Positions 8,721 to 17,423 of a stretch of DNA of 64,000 nucleotides are shown here, one piece after another (within the stretch, counting starts at the first letter, position 1; the number at the start of each line of letters is the position of its first letter). The notes beneath the pieces were generated by a model. The model saw nothing but the letters and a program-made list of their open reading frames with translations. It was not told the DNA's origin and ran no database searches. The translations under genes were made by a program, and so were the position numbers. The stretch lies in contig NZ_KB907551.1 in the NCBI RefSeq assembly GCF_000382125.1, positions 1 through 64,000 on the forward strand. The letters run 5' to 3'. The stretch comes from Eudoraea adriatica DSM 19308. GTDB taxonomy: Bacteria > Bacteroidota > Bacteroidia > Flavobacteriales > Flavobacteriaceae.

Positions 8721-8762
8721 TGATTGATTAATGATTGATTAATGATTGATTAATGATTGATA
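8721..8762. repeat. 11-base tandem repeat, about 3.8 copies
   Basis: The unit TGATTGATTAA is repeated three times perfectly, with a partial fourth copy. It starts 6 bases upstream of the ATG at 8715, in the presumed 5' untranslated region, so copy-number change could alter spacing or expression of that gene. Confidence 0.85.
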
Positions 8763-8983
8763 CATAACAAAATTAGAGATTAACTAAAGGAAAAAAAGCC
8801 TCTTAAAAAAGTTTAATGATTAATTAATAATTACAACACCTTAATAACATCCAGAAATAAAAAAAGGCAATGCTTAAAACACTGCAAACACCTCTCTATT
8901 ACTATTCTATCTTAACATTTTGTCCACGATCTTCTATATTGTGAGGCATAGAATTATTGTAAGAATTATCAGAGCAATAACAA

Positions 8984-9016
8984 AAAACCGATATACGAGG
9001 CACATATACCGGTTTT
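8984..9016 (-). terminator. Rho-independent terminator of the PhoD-like gene
   Basis: On the minus strand AAAACCGGTATA pairs with TATATCGGTTTT (one mismatch) and is followed by further Ts. It lies 112 bases beyond the PhoD-like stop. The rest of 8763-9127 has no gene that I can support. Confidence 0.7.
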
Positions 9017-9127
9017 CATAAACTAACTCAAACTAAACTCGGTGTAAAAATCCTTCATTTTTTCTGCTTTTAGGTTAAATGAAAGTGAAGATAACTTCAT
9101 GAAATCAAATCTATGAATTTCAATGAC

Positions 9128-10870
9128 TTAGACATTGAAGGTGGTCATCTTACCTACTGTTTCTTGATACTGTTTCGTAGCAATCGTATCAACAAACCGA
9201 AAGTTGGCCGTTGCAGAACCTGGTGTAAACTCCGCCAAGACAAAACCGCGACGGGAAGCGTCAAAATACTTGAGGTCATCGATCAGCAATACGAAGGCCT
9301 GCTCAATTCCTGAAATCGTTGCGGGATCATTACCAAAAAGACCCTCAAAACCAGGGGAGCTTACCGAGGAACAAGCAAATTCCTCACCGACCTTGGTCCC
9401 AGAGGCATCTATTAAATTACTGTTCCAAGCATTGTGGGTATCTCCAGCCAGGACAACGGTGTTTTTGCCTCTTAATAAAGCGAAGAGTTTTTCACGTTCA
9501 ACGGGGTAACCATCCCATGCATCGAGGTTATAGGGTATAACAGTATTTATCCGAGCTAGCTCTTCCGGAGTCAATGTCGGATCATTTTGCAACGCTCTTC
9601 CCTTAAGCGTCGATAGTTCGGTTATGGTTTGCAACAATTGTTGAAAAACTTCAGGTGTAGCATTTCCGGAAGCAACCGCACCAATACCGATCAAAAGCTC
9701 TGCAGGTACAAACATTTTCGCCATGAGCACCTGTTGGCCGATTACCTGCCAAGTACTACTGCTACTCCCAATTGCTCCAGAAACCCAAGCAAGTTGTTCA
9801 GGGCCCATAAGGTTTCTACCTGGATCTTGCAACGCAGCGACAAAAGTTGTAAAATCGAAACTTCCATCTGCCATGAAGTAATCACCAAAACTAAGTTGTT
9901 TGTCACGACCAATAATCCTTGTGTCGAGCATGACCAAATTGACCAAATTGCCAAACTCGAAATTACGATAGATAATATTTCCATCGTTTGTACGCACAGG
10001 CAAATACTCACCATGTACCTGAATAGCCCTTCGCTTTCTTTCTTGATAAGAACCCTCGCTATCATCATGGTTTTCTGCGCCTTCGTTATAGGCATCGTTT
10101 GTAATTTCATGATCATCCCAAACAACGATAAAGGGTTTCTTTTGGTGTGCCAATTGAAGTCCATCGTCGGTTCGGTATTGACGGTAACGCAGACGGTAAT
10201 CTTCTATGCTCAAAATTTCAGTCTTTGGGTCATGCACTCTGTTAAGGGCCTCTGTATTTTCATTAGTGCCATAACCCCCCTCTCCGTATTCATAAATGTA
10301 ATCTCCCAAATGTAAGACCACATCAGCATCGCTATTCGCAATGGCATCATAAACATTGAAAGCACCAGCTGGATAATTACTGCATGAACAGACGGCCAAT
10401 CTTACACTGGAAAGCGATGTCCCTGCACCTGGCAATGTTATGGTTTCACCCACAACAGACTCTACTTTTAAATCTTCTTGTATAAAACGATAATAAAAAG
10501 TACCATTGGATGATAGTCCCGTTACATCTTCAACAACAGTAAAATCATTGACCATGCTACATTCGTAAATACCCTCTTTAACGATATTGCCGAAGGAAGC
10601 ATCGGTAGCCACCTGCCATTTAATAGGAATCATTTTACCTACTTCGTCTTCTGTAGGTGTAATGCGTGTCCAAATGATAACGGCGTTAGCCGTGGGATCA
10701 AAGCTTCCCACCCCATGCAAGAACCTGGGTATTCTATCATCCGTCCCCCCATCGCCCAAAAAATCGTCCAGCTTATTACAGGCTTGCAAATGTGAGGTTA
10801 AGATAATACCACCGGAACCTAAAATGGATCTGGCCAAAAAGGCCCTTCTTGAGTGTATTTTTCGTTTCAT
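9128..10870 (-). CDS. phoD: PhoD-like alkaline phosphatase/phosphodiesterase, Tat-exported
   Basis: A 580-residue member of the PhoD family of Ca/Fe-dependent phosphate monoester and diester hydrolases. The N-terminus carries a twin-arginine signal (SRRAFLARSILG). A PhoD N-terminal beta domain (~45-140) is followed by the metallophosphatase domain. Metal-binding segments are HLGDYIYEYGEGGYG (~187), VVWDDHEITNDAYNEGAENH (~250) and GDTHNAWNS (~475). After the signal peptide it has C-N-K-L-DDF-L-GDG, almost the same as in the PhoX-like protein at 17424-18965. It is monocistronic with a terminator downstream and a Pho-like motif 69 bases upstream. Likely role: release of phosphate from organic esters outside the cytoplasm. 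Confidence 0.9.
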   Translation of the reverse strand: MKRKIHSRRAFLARSILGSGGIILTSHLQACNKLDDFLGDGGTDDRIPRFLHGVGSFDPTANAVIIWTRITPTEDEVGKMIPIKWQVATDASFGNIVKEGIYECSMVNDFTVVEDVTGLSSNGTFYYRFIQEDLKVESVVGETITLPGAGTSLSSVRLAVCSCSNYPAGAFNVYDAIANSDADVVLHLGDYIYEYGEGGYGTNENTEALNRVHDPKTEILSIEDYRLRYRQYRTDDGLQLAHQKKPFIVVWDDHEITNDAYNEGAENHDDSEGSYQERKRRAIQVHGEYLPVRTNDGNIIYRNFEFGNLVNLVMLDTRIIGRDKQLSFGDYFMADGSFDFTTFVAALQDPGRNLMGPEQLAWVSGAIGSSSSTWQVIGQQVLMAKMFVPAELLIGIGAVASGNATPEVFQQLLQTITELSTLKGRALQNDPTLTPEELARINTVIPYNLDAWDGYPVEREKLFALLRGKNTVVLAGDTHNAWNSNLIDASGTKVGEEFACSSVSSPGFEGLFGNDPATISGIEQAFVLLIDDLKYFDASRRGFVLAEFTPGSATANFRFVDTIATKQYQETVGKMTTFNV

Positions 10871-11262
10871 GAATTGTTATTTATTATTATTTATTTTCGA
10901 AATTACCAATGCTCCATGGCCCCATGATTAGCATAATGTGAACTTTGATTTAAGAATTAAGGTTAGATTGTTCCCTTTAAAGACGCAATTTCACATTTAT
11001 GTTTCTTGAGTGTTAATTTTGTATTATGTGATAAAACCGATACAAATAGAGCCCACTTCACCTTAGACCAAACTGTTCAAAAGTCGTTTGACAATCCTAT
11101 TTATCTTCGATTCCTACTTTAAAAACCGGCTGCTCCTCAAACGGGTTTTAAAATATTATGAAATTCCCTTTAAGGATGTATGCCCTAAAGACTCCAAAAA
11201 ACTTAACATTGAAATTTATTTACATTAAATTAACTTTGGCTTTATTTTAAAATACGATCAGT
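10871..11262. other. Intergenic region with the PhoD promoter
   Basis: This divergent region carries the upstream sequence of the PhoD gene (including the candidate operator at 10939-10954) and that of the small gene at 11263. Nothing else is recognisable. Confidence 0.5.
10939..10954 (-). promoter_or_regulatory. Candidate Pho operator of the PhoD-like gene
   Basis: Read toward the gene this is CTTAAATCAAAGTTCA, preceded by another CTTAA (CCTTAATT). The same string with only two changes (CTTAACACAAAGTTCA) lies upstream of the PhoX-like gene. The position, 69 bases before the start, leaves room for a promoter and a ~40-base leader. The role is inferred from its recurrence before phosphatase genes. 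Confidence 0.5.
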
Positions 11263-11469
11263 TTGAAAAAATTCACCCACGACGAAATCAAGAAAAAGAT
11301 AGGCAAGGACGAAAGAGAAATTCGGGAGAAAGTGCTATTGCTGTCCAACGGTATGATTGTTATACACGGATTCAAAAGGGAAGAGGCCTTCCAAAAGGCC
11401 CTTGTGATTGCAAGGGAATGGTTGGAGAATGGTGGTCGATATGAACATAAAACAATTCTTGACAATTGA
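11263..11469 (+). CDS. Small hypothetical protein (68 residues)
   Basis: A short, charged protein (KKFTHDEIKKKIGKDEREIREKV ... EEAFQKALVIAREWLENGG) with alternating strand and helix tendency and no signal peptide. The start is TTG; no in-frame ATG exists before mid-protein. The composition (Glu/Lys-rich amphipathic helices, no cysteine) looks like a real cytosolic protein, and the overlapping frame on the other strand is poorer. Unknown function. It stands between the PhoD-like and PHO4 genes, but nothing in it links it to phosphate. Confidence 0.5.
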   Translation: MKKFTHDEIKKKIGKDEREIREKVLLLSNGMIVIHGFKREEAFQKALVIAREWLENGGRYEHKTILDN

Positions 11470-11817
11470 TAAGGTGTTTATCCTGAATCAGCATTTAACT
11501 CTTTTGAATAATTGGTGGAACTTAGTACTAAATAACCGCCAATTCTTGGGATGAATTAAGAAAAGGAGTAATGCCCTTTTAATTATTGTTTAACGAAGCT
11601 CTTACAGTTTATGCATGAACTTCAGTAATTTTTGGGTTAATCAAATTATCTACAAAATATTTTCAATGATTGAAAACCTCTACTTCAAAAAAAAACGCTA
11701 CTAAACTTCTTATAGGGTAATATATTTAACGTTTAAACAACACAAACTTTACATTTAGATGATGCGTCCCACTAGGGCATTTTGTTTCTTCCAATCTTAA
11801 GAACATAGGCCGCTTCG
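11470..11817. other. Intergenic region upstream of the phosphate permease
   Basis: No gene is supported in these 348 bases. The 3' part contains the Pho-like motif at 11736-11751, followed by TTTACATTTAG, a weak resemblance to the TAnnTTTG element of Bacteroidota promoters. Confidence 0.5.
11736..11751 (+). promoter_or_regulatory. Candidate Pho operator of the PHO4-type permease
   Basis: This reads AACAACACAAACTTTA toward the gene. It shares AACACAAA-TT with the element of the PhoX-like gene (11 of 16 positions). It lies 67 bases before the ATG, matching the spacing at PhoD (69) and at the TonB receptor (66). A direct repeat of TTTAA precedes it (TTTAACGTTTAAAC). Confidence 0.35.
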
Positions 11818-14097
11818 ATGTCAGATTATTATTTATTTATTCTGTTTCTCCTATTTATACTGGCTATATCTGATCTTATTGTTGGGGTCAGTAATGATGC
11901 GGTCAACTTTCTAAACTCCGCCATTGGCTCAAAGGTCACCTCTAGGAGAAACATCATGATAGTGGCCAGTCTGGGCATCTTGGCCGGCGCCACTTTTTCG
12001 AGCGGGATGATGGAAGTCGCCAGAAAGGGAATCTTTAATCCAGAGTATTTCTATTTTTCTGATATCATGGTCATTTTTATTGCGGTCATGATCACTGATA
12101 TCATATTGCTCGATCTCTTCAATACCTTTGGCATGCCCACTTCGACGACGGTATCCATAGTGTTTGAACTTTTAGGCGCGGCAGTTGCGGTTTCCATTCT
12201 AAAAATTGCCGCAGATGGAACTTCTTTAAATACCCTTGGAGATTACATCAATTTGTCAAGTGCCCTGGTCATTATTTCCGGTATATTCATTTCAGTACTC
12301 ATTGCTTTTGCCATAGGGAGTATAGTACAGTATTTTTCAAGATTGCTTTTCACCTTCAACACGGACAGGCATAAGACATGGGCCCGAACTATTTGGTCGG
12401 CGCTGGCACTCACGGCACTCACCTATTTTTTATTGATCAAAGGTGTTTCCGGAGCTTCTTTTGTTTCTGATGGATTGGTAGAGCGTATTCAAGGGAACAC
12501 CATGATCACCTTAGGATTATCTTACTTTATTTGGAACATTTTGCTGCTGGGTCTGCAAGCATTCTTCAAAGTCAATGTTTTAAAAATCGTTGTTTTATTC
12601 GGAACTTTTGCCCTCGCCATGGCTTTTGCAGGAAATGATCTTGTAAATTTTATCGGTGTTCCCATTGCCGGCTATGAATCTTATTTGGCTTGGAGCGATT
12701 CAGGGGTGTCAGCTATGGCATATGACATGACCGTTCTTTCGGAGCCTATCCGGTCGAAGACCTATATGCTGGTTGCCGCCGGTATCATTATGATTATTAC
12801 ACTTTGGTTTTCAAAAAAGGCCAGGTCCGTAACGGAAACTGAAGTCAATCTAGGACGGCAGAACGAGGGAAACGAACGTTTTAAATCAAATAAGCTATCT
12901 CGGGAGGTTGTCAGATACTCCTTATACCTGGGAGATCGAATTAACGTAATACTGCCAAATTCATGGTTGGAAAAAGCCGAAAAGCGATTTCAAACGTTGA
13001 ATGAGAAGGACCCCAAAGAGCTAATAAACAATCGACCGGCCTTCGATTTGGTAAGGGCATCGGTGAATTTAACCATTGCAAGTATTCTTATTGCTTTTGC
13101 CACTTCTTTGAAACTGCCTCTTAGTACTACCTATGTTTCCTTTATGGTCGCCATGGGCACTTCTTTGGCGGACAAAGCGTGGGGCAGAAATAGTGCCGTG
13201 TTTAGGTTATCAGGAGTATTTAATGTTATCGGGGGCTGGTTTTTTACGGCAATTTTAGCATTTACCGCTGCCGCTGCCTTTGCGACATTCATCCACTATT
13301 TCGATATCAAGGCCATTGGTATCTTGGTACTGCTGGCAATATTCTTAATTAGTAGAACATTTATCTTACATAAGAAAAAAGAAAAGAGGAAGACGGCTCG
13401 GAAGCAATTTGAACAGCGCACCGCCACCATTTCTTTTTCAGAAAGTATCAGGGAGACTTCTGAAAATGTGATAATTACACTTGAATTAATTAGCGACACC
13501 TACGAACAAGCCCTTCTTGGGTTGCTTAAGGAGGACCGACAACTCCTTCAGAAATCAAATAAGAACATCATGTTATTAAAAGAAAGGCAAAGGGAGTTAA
13601 AGGGTCAGTTGTTCGGCCTAATAAAGCGCTTGGAAGAATCCCCAACCGAATCCGGCAGGTTATATCTTCTTATCTATGACTTGCAACAAGATATTGTACA
13701 ATCGATTTCCCTTATTGTCGAAACCTGCAATGAATACGTGTTAAATAGTATGGATCCGGTTCGAAGAATCAATGTAAAGCCGATCCAAGAAGTTTTGAAA
13801 ACTTCAAAGTCCTATCTGGCCCAACTTATTGGAATGATCAAAAATCAGGACCTCCAAAATCTAGCGGAACTGCTGGCCATTAAAAAGGATGTTTTTATCC
13901 TGTTGGAAAAATCACTTTCAAATCAAATAATAGGCATACACCAGGGGTCCTTGGGAATGCGAAATAGCCTTCTTATGTTTACAATCCTACTCGAGAGTAA
14001 AGACCTTATTGCAGTGGCGGCCAGATTTGCCAAATTATATGACCGCATTAAATATACTCCAGGGGAAAAAGAGGTTTATCTTATCAAAAGCAACTGA
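11818..14097 (+). CDS. PHO4-family inorganic phosphate transporter with long cytosolic tail
   Basis: A 759-residue inner-membrane phosphate permease of the PiT/PHO4 family. The two family repeats are visible: VSNDAVNFLNSAIGSKV with TFGMPTSTTVS in the N-terminal half, and KLPLSTTYVSFMVAMGTSLADKAWG with an internal GNDLVNFIGVP in the C-terminal half. About twelve membrane segments end near residue 518. The remaining ~240 residues are hydrophilic and helical, with heptad-like patterns, and resemble a PhoU-type helical bundle by appearance. Many flavobacterial homologues carry such a tail. It is flanked by PhoD and the universal stress protein; a Pho-like motif lies upstream. Confidence 0.88.
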   Translation: MSDYYLFILFLLFILAISDLIVGVSNDAVNFLNSAIGSKVTSRRNIMIVASLGILAGATFSSGMMEVARKGIFNPEYFYFSDIMVIFIAVMITDIILLDLFNTFGMPTSTTVSIVFELLGAAVAVSILKIAADGTSLNTLGDYINLSSALVIISGIFISVLIAFAIGSIVQYFSRLLFTFNTDRHKTWARTIWSALALTALTYFLLIKGVSGASFVSDGLVERIQGNTMITLGLSYFIWNILLLGLQAFFKVNVLKIVVLFGTFALAMAFAGNDLVNFIGVPIAGYESYLAWSDSGVSAMAYDMTVLSEPIRSKTYMLVAAGIIMIITLWFSKKARSVTETEVNLGRQNEGNERFKSNKLSREVVRYSLYLGDRINVILPNSWLEKAEKRFQTLNEKDPKELINNRPAFDLVRASVNLTIASILIAFATSLKLPLSTTYVSFMVAMGTSLADKAWGRNSAVFRLSGVFNVIGGWFFTAILAFTAAAAFATFIHYFDIKAIGILVLLAIFLISRTFILHKKKEKRKTARKQFEQRTATISFSESIRETSENVIITLELISDTYEQALLGLLKEDRQLLQKSNKNIMLLKERQRELKGQLFGLIKRLEESPTESGRLYLLIYDLQQDIVQSISLIVETCNEYVLNSMDPVRRINVKPIQEVLKTSKSYLAQLIGMIKNQDLQNLAELLAIKKDVFILLEKSLSNQIIGIHQGSLGMRNSLLMFTILLESKDLIAVAARFAKLYDRIKYTPGEKEVYLIKSN

Positions 14098-14148
14098 ATA
14101 CATTAGATACGATTGCAGAAGATCTGGAATCCAGTCAATTTTGAAAGT

Positions 14149-15003
14149 CTATGACCTTGCCTTTTCAGGGAGAATAAGTAAGGGCACCTCGGTATGAAAT
14201 GCAACTTTTTTTACTACCGGTTCTCGGAACAACCGTTGAAGAAAACCGTGTTCTTTGTGAATCAAGGCTATCATATCAATCCCATTGCCCTTGGCATACT
14301 TCATGATCTTATCCGAAATACTGGAATCATCTTTCAAAGCAATGTGTCCAAAGTCGGTTTTACCAAGAATATCTTCTAAAACCTTTTTGTTATCTATTTG
14401 TTGACCTGATGGAGATATTCTCTCCCGTTCAATGTGGAGAACATCAATATGGGAATTATATCGGTTGGCAAAATATATAAGTGCGTCCAATTGGTAAGTC
14501 GTATATAAATCCTTATATGCCGTTCCGAAAAGAATTTGATGGAGCTCATGGGATTCATACTTCTCAGGTACCATAATGATAGGACAATAGGTAAACTGTT
14601 TTGCAATCTTTACCGAATTACTTCCTATAAAAATCTCTTTGACGCCGGAGGCCCCCTTGGTGCCCATTACAATATAGTCAAAACTGTATTCATCGGCCAT
14701 TTTCGTAACGGCCAATTGTAATGACCCATCAAAGGAAATTGTAATAACCTTACCAATATCATTTTCTTTTATTGTTGCAAGGTTTTTGACCCATTCGTCC
14801 AATTTACGCCCTGATCTTTCACTTTCGGCTTCGAACAACTCATCTCCCTCATCAACTTTGGTACTATCATAAAGATTCGAATTGCTCTTGTAAGCGTTCA
14901 GTACATAAAAAACACAAGATTCTCCCTGAAAAATATATATAGCATAAGCAAGGGCATTCCAAGCATTTTTGGAGAAATCGGTCGGTAGCAAAATGTGTTT
15001 CAT
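14149..15003 (-). CDS. Universal stress protein with two UspA domains
   Basis: A ~284-residue cytosolic protein made of two Usp alpha/beta domains. The first starts MKHILLPTDFSKNAWNALAYA and contains the nucleotide-binding G-x2-G-x9-G(S) signature as VMGTKGASGVKEIFIGSNSVKIA. The second (from ~150) is degenerate: LFGTAYKDLYTTYQLDAL, with DMIALIHKEHG near the end. An upstream ATG at 15015 exists, but the ATG at 15003 matches the family start. The gene is convergent with the PHO4 gene with 51 bases between them. A role in stress or energy limitation is expected from the family; nothing in the sequence specifies it. Confidence 0.85.
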   Translation of the reverse strand: MKHILLPTDFSKNAWNALAYAIYIFQGESCVFYVLNAYKSNSNLYDSTKVDEGDELFEAESERSGRKLDEWVKNLATIKENDIGKVITISFDGSLQLAVTKMADEYSFDYIVMGTKGASGVKEIFIGSNSVKIAKQFTYCPIIMVPEKYESHELHQILFGTAYKDLYTTYQLDALIYFANRYNSHIDVLHIERERISPSGQQIDNKKVLEDILGKTDFGHIALKDDSSISDKIMKYAKGNGIDMIALIHKEHGFLQRLFREPVVKKVAFHTEVPLLILPEKARS

Positions 15004-15230
15004 CTGTAAACTCAAAACCTAAATATTCTAAAGTTCTAAAATGTTCGCTAAGCATGGTCTAAGAAATCTTTAAGATTTAGTTATTTTAAACCATTAAAGG
15101 AATATGTTCCGAGGATGGATTCTATACGATTTAGGTACCAAATAATACAGAATGTTGTTTATGCCTTTTCAATAACTCTGGGTTTTATAAAATGTTCGTA
15201 TTTCTAAACCAAAAGTTCAGTTTTTTGATT

Positions 15231-15462
15231 TTACTTGGCAATCCTTAATGCCACGGCATAAGCATTGGGCAGCAAACTTTCCTCAACAGCTTTGGCGGCC
15301 TTCTCCACATCATAGCGAAAACGTATAAACTCTTCTGAGATACCATCTTCCTTTCCTTACTGCCACGACCGATACTATAATCGTAGTTCCCGGCAATGGT
15401 CGGAATCTGTCTTTTTCGAATCTCGGAAGCCCTCCAGGATGGCTTTGCTTGCCAGCCATGCG
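15231..15462 (-). pseudogene. Remnant of a metallophosphoesterase gene
   Basis: No intact frame exists here, but minus-strand translation in shifting frames gives a coherent protein end. SAWLASKAILEGFRD is followed in another frame by RKRQIPTIAGNYDYSIGRGS, then EDGISEEFIRFRYDVEKAA, then LLPNAYAVALRIAK and a stop at 15231. The IPT-GNYD-x-IG segment and the FRYDVEKAAKAV-ES-LP ending match the family of metallophosphatases with a GNYD metal motif. At least two frameshifts and loss of the 5' part make it non-functional. It sits between the stress-protein and peroxidase genes, inside the phosphorus block. Confidence 0.5.
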
Positions 15463-15484
15463 CTAAATATTTCTGTTTTTGTGG

Positions 15485-17341
15485 CTATTCGGCACTACTT
15501 GCCAATTCATATTTTACCTCCCCAGTGCTGGAAACATTAGTGTCTGATAAAGTTTTTACAAAGGCGACCAAAGCCTTTTGTTCCTCATCGGTCAGGTTCA
15601 ATTCATCAAAGGGAAGTGTTTGGTGTTCCAAATCAAAACCCATTCCTGCGCCACCGCCTTTGTTGTAGAAATCCATGACTTCCTCCAAAGTATTGTATAC
15701 CCCGTTATGCATATATGGCGCGGTGTATTCCGCATTCCTTACCGTAGGAGTTTTGAACATTCCTAAATGGATATCTTCATTAAATTTCCAATAAAAACCA
15801 AGGTCATCATCAAGGTTTTGATTCGCGGCAGTTTCGGGTATACCGATAACCTCTTTTTCCGTTTCCGAGAAGAAAGGCGGCACAGTACCATTGGTCAAGG
15901 GGATAAAATGGCAGGTGGCGCACAACGCCTTACCCATAAAAAGGTTCATGCCCAGTTTTTCTTCTGATGTAAACGTTGACTCCTCGCCCCGCATATTTCG
16001 GTCGAATTTAGAATCAAAGGCGTTGAGCGTGCTTATGTATGATGAAAGTGCTTTTATGACATCGGCATTTCGTATTTTCCCATTTCCGAACACCTCTTTA
16101 AAATCATTAGTATAGGTACTATCCTGTACTATTTCCAAAGAAAATTCATGTACACTCGTATTGAATTCCTTTTCGTTCGTAAAAACCGATGAAATTTGGT
16201 CCAACAGGTTTTCTGCTCGCCCATCCCAAAAAAAGCCTTTTTGAAAAACCGCATTGATTAGGGTTGGCGAATTTCGCTGTAACGGTTTTCCGTCATTACC
16301 TAAATTATAGACCAAATTATCGGCAAAGGCCTTATTCGGGTTATGACAGCTCACACAGGCCATAGCACCGTTCTTGGAAAGTTTGGGTTCGAAGAAAAGC
16401 TTTTCACCCAAAGCAATTTGTTTTTCCGAAGGATTTCTATTTACTGTTGGCGTAAAATAGGTTACATTAAAGGCATCTTTCTCAAAGAATGTGGTTGCAT
16501 CAAAATTGAACGGGTAAGAGTTAACTCCGTTCCAGAGCGCGCTTGCCTTGCGAATAGCGACCCAATTACGGGTAATAGGGTTCATGTGTTCCCTTATAAA
16601 GGTATAGCGGTCAAAGGTTTCAAAATTGGTGTCCTTTTTAATAAAAGCAATGGCCTTTTTTATATTTCTATGGAATTCAGTATCCAACATCTTATCTTTT
16701 TCAAGAATGATATTTTGAATACTAACATTATATACTTCCACTAATCCTTCAAGTGAAATTATGGTTTCCTCAAAGCCCAAATGACTGACTGGCGTGTCAA
16801 AACCGGAAATTCCTAAACTTATAATGCGCATCAGTTGCTGATGGGTGGCAATAAAAAAACGTTCCGGATTTAACTGGCGGTTTTCAATATTCTGTTGCAG
16901 GTTGCGCATCATGCCCAAAGTAAAGGCGATTTCCTTCTTATAAACCGCTTCAGGAACGTTACCTTCATAAATGGATTCTTCAATTTTCTGTAATCCTATA
17001 GGTGCCAAAACCCTTTCGGTATCCTCAGTAAAGACCGGTAAAGCTGGCCCGTTGGTTCGGTGCCCCACTGCTGGATTCAAGTACGAAGCGTAAGGTTCGG
17101 CTTTTTTGAACTCCTGCCGTACCTTTTTGAAAATACGTTTGGCATCCGCCGTTTCGGCAGGTAACTGCTCCAGAACTTCCATCTCTCTGATGGCGTTTGA
17201 AATGCCTAAATAATAGTAGTTTTGGGCAAAACCCCAATCTACCGACTTGGTAGTTTCCAAACTGGAATATTCCTTTTCTTCGATTTTGTTTTTACACGCA
17301 CCGATGATCAAAAAAGAAAAAAACACTACAATTTTTTTCAT
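15485..17341 (-). CDS. Di-haem cytochrome c peroxidase (MauG/CcpA-like) lipoprotein
   Basis: A 618-residue periplasmic lipoprotein (signal MKKIVVFFSFLIIGAC). The N-terminal ~270 residues are helical and belong to no family that I can name with certainty. The C-terminal half is a di-haem peroxidase: first haem site CVSCHNPNKAFADN (~328), FWDGRAENLLDQ, second haem site CATCHF (~474), and FKTPTVRNAEYTAPYMHNGV with a distal Met/His. Length exceeds that of a plain cytochrome c peroxidase (~350) because of the N-terminal domain. It is 82 bases downstream of the PhoX-like gene and on the same strand, with a hairpin between, so coordinated expression is possible. Confidence 0.85.
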   Translation of the reverse strand: MKKIVVFFSFLIIGACKNKIEEKEYSSLETTKSVDWGFAQNYYYLGISNAIREMEVLEQLPAETADAKRIFKKVRQEFKKAEPYASYLNPAVGHRTNGPALPVFTEDTERVLAPIGLQKIEESIYEGNVPEAVYKKEIAFTLGMMRNLQQNIENRQLNPERFFIATHQQLMRIISLGISGFDTPVSHLGFEETIISLEGLVEVYNVSIQNIILEKDKMLDTEFHRNIKKAIAFIKKDTNFETFDRYTFIREHMNPITRNWVAIRKASALWNGVNSYPFNFDATTFFEKDAFNVTYFTPTVNRNPSEKQIALGEKLFFEPKLSKNGAMACVSCHNPNKAFADNLVYNLGNDGKPLQRNSPTLINAVFQKGFFWDGRAENLLDQISSVFTNEKEFNTSVHEFSLEIVQDSTYTNDFKEVFGNGKIRNADVIKALSSYISTLNAFDSKFDRNMRGEESTFTSEEKLGMNLFMGKALCATCHFIPLTNGTVPPFFSETEKEVIGIPETAANQNLDDDLGFYWKFNEDIHLGMFKTPTVRNAEYTAPYMHNGVYNTLEEVMDFYNKGGGAGMGFDLEHQTLPFDELNLTDEEQKALVAFVKTLSDTNVSSTGEVKYELASSAE

Positions 17342-17370
17342 AAGCTATTTTCTAGGTTTTAAATGGATAA

Positions 17371-17397
17371 AGACCTCCATAGTGGGAATAGAGGTCT
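17371..17397 (-). terminator. Hairpin between PhoX-like and peroxidase genes
   Basis: AGACCTC and GAGGTCT form a 7-base-pair stem with a 13-base loop, followed on the minus strand by TTTA only. The short T-tract suggests partial termination or an attenuating or stabilising hairpin rather than a full stop. Confidence 0.45.
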
Positions 17398-17423
17398 AGA
17401 TCAAAACAGAATAGTATTTAAAA

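Noticed and set aside
8721-8762. CRISPR or replication iterons
   Set aside because: The unit is only 11 bases and directly abutting; no origin gene or spacers.
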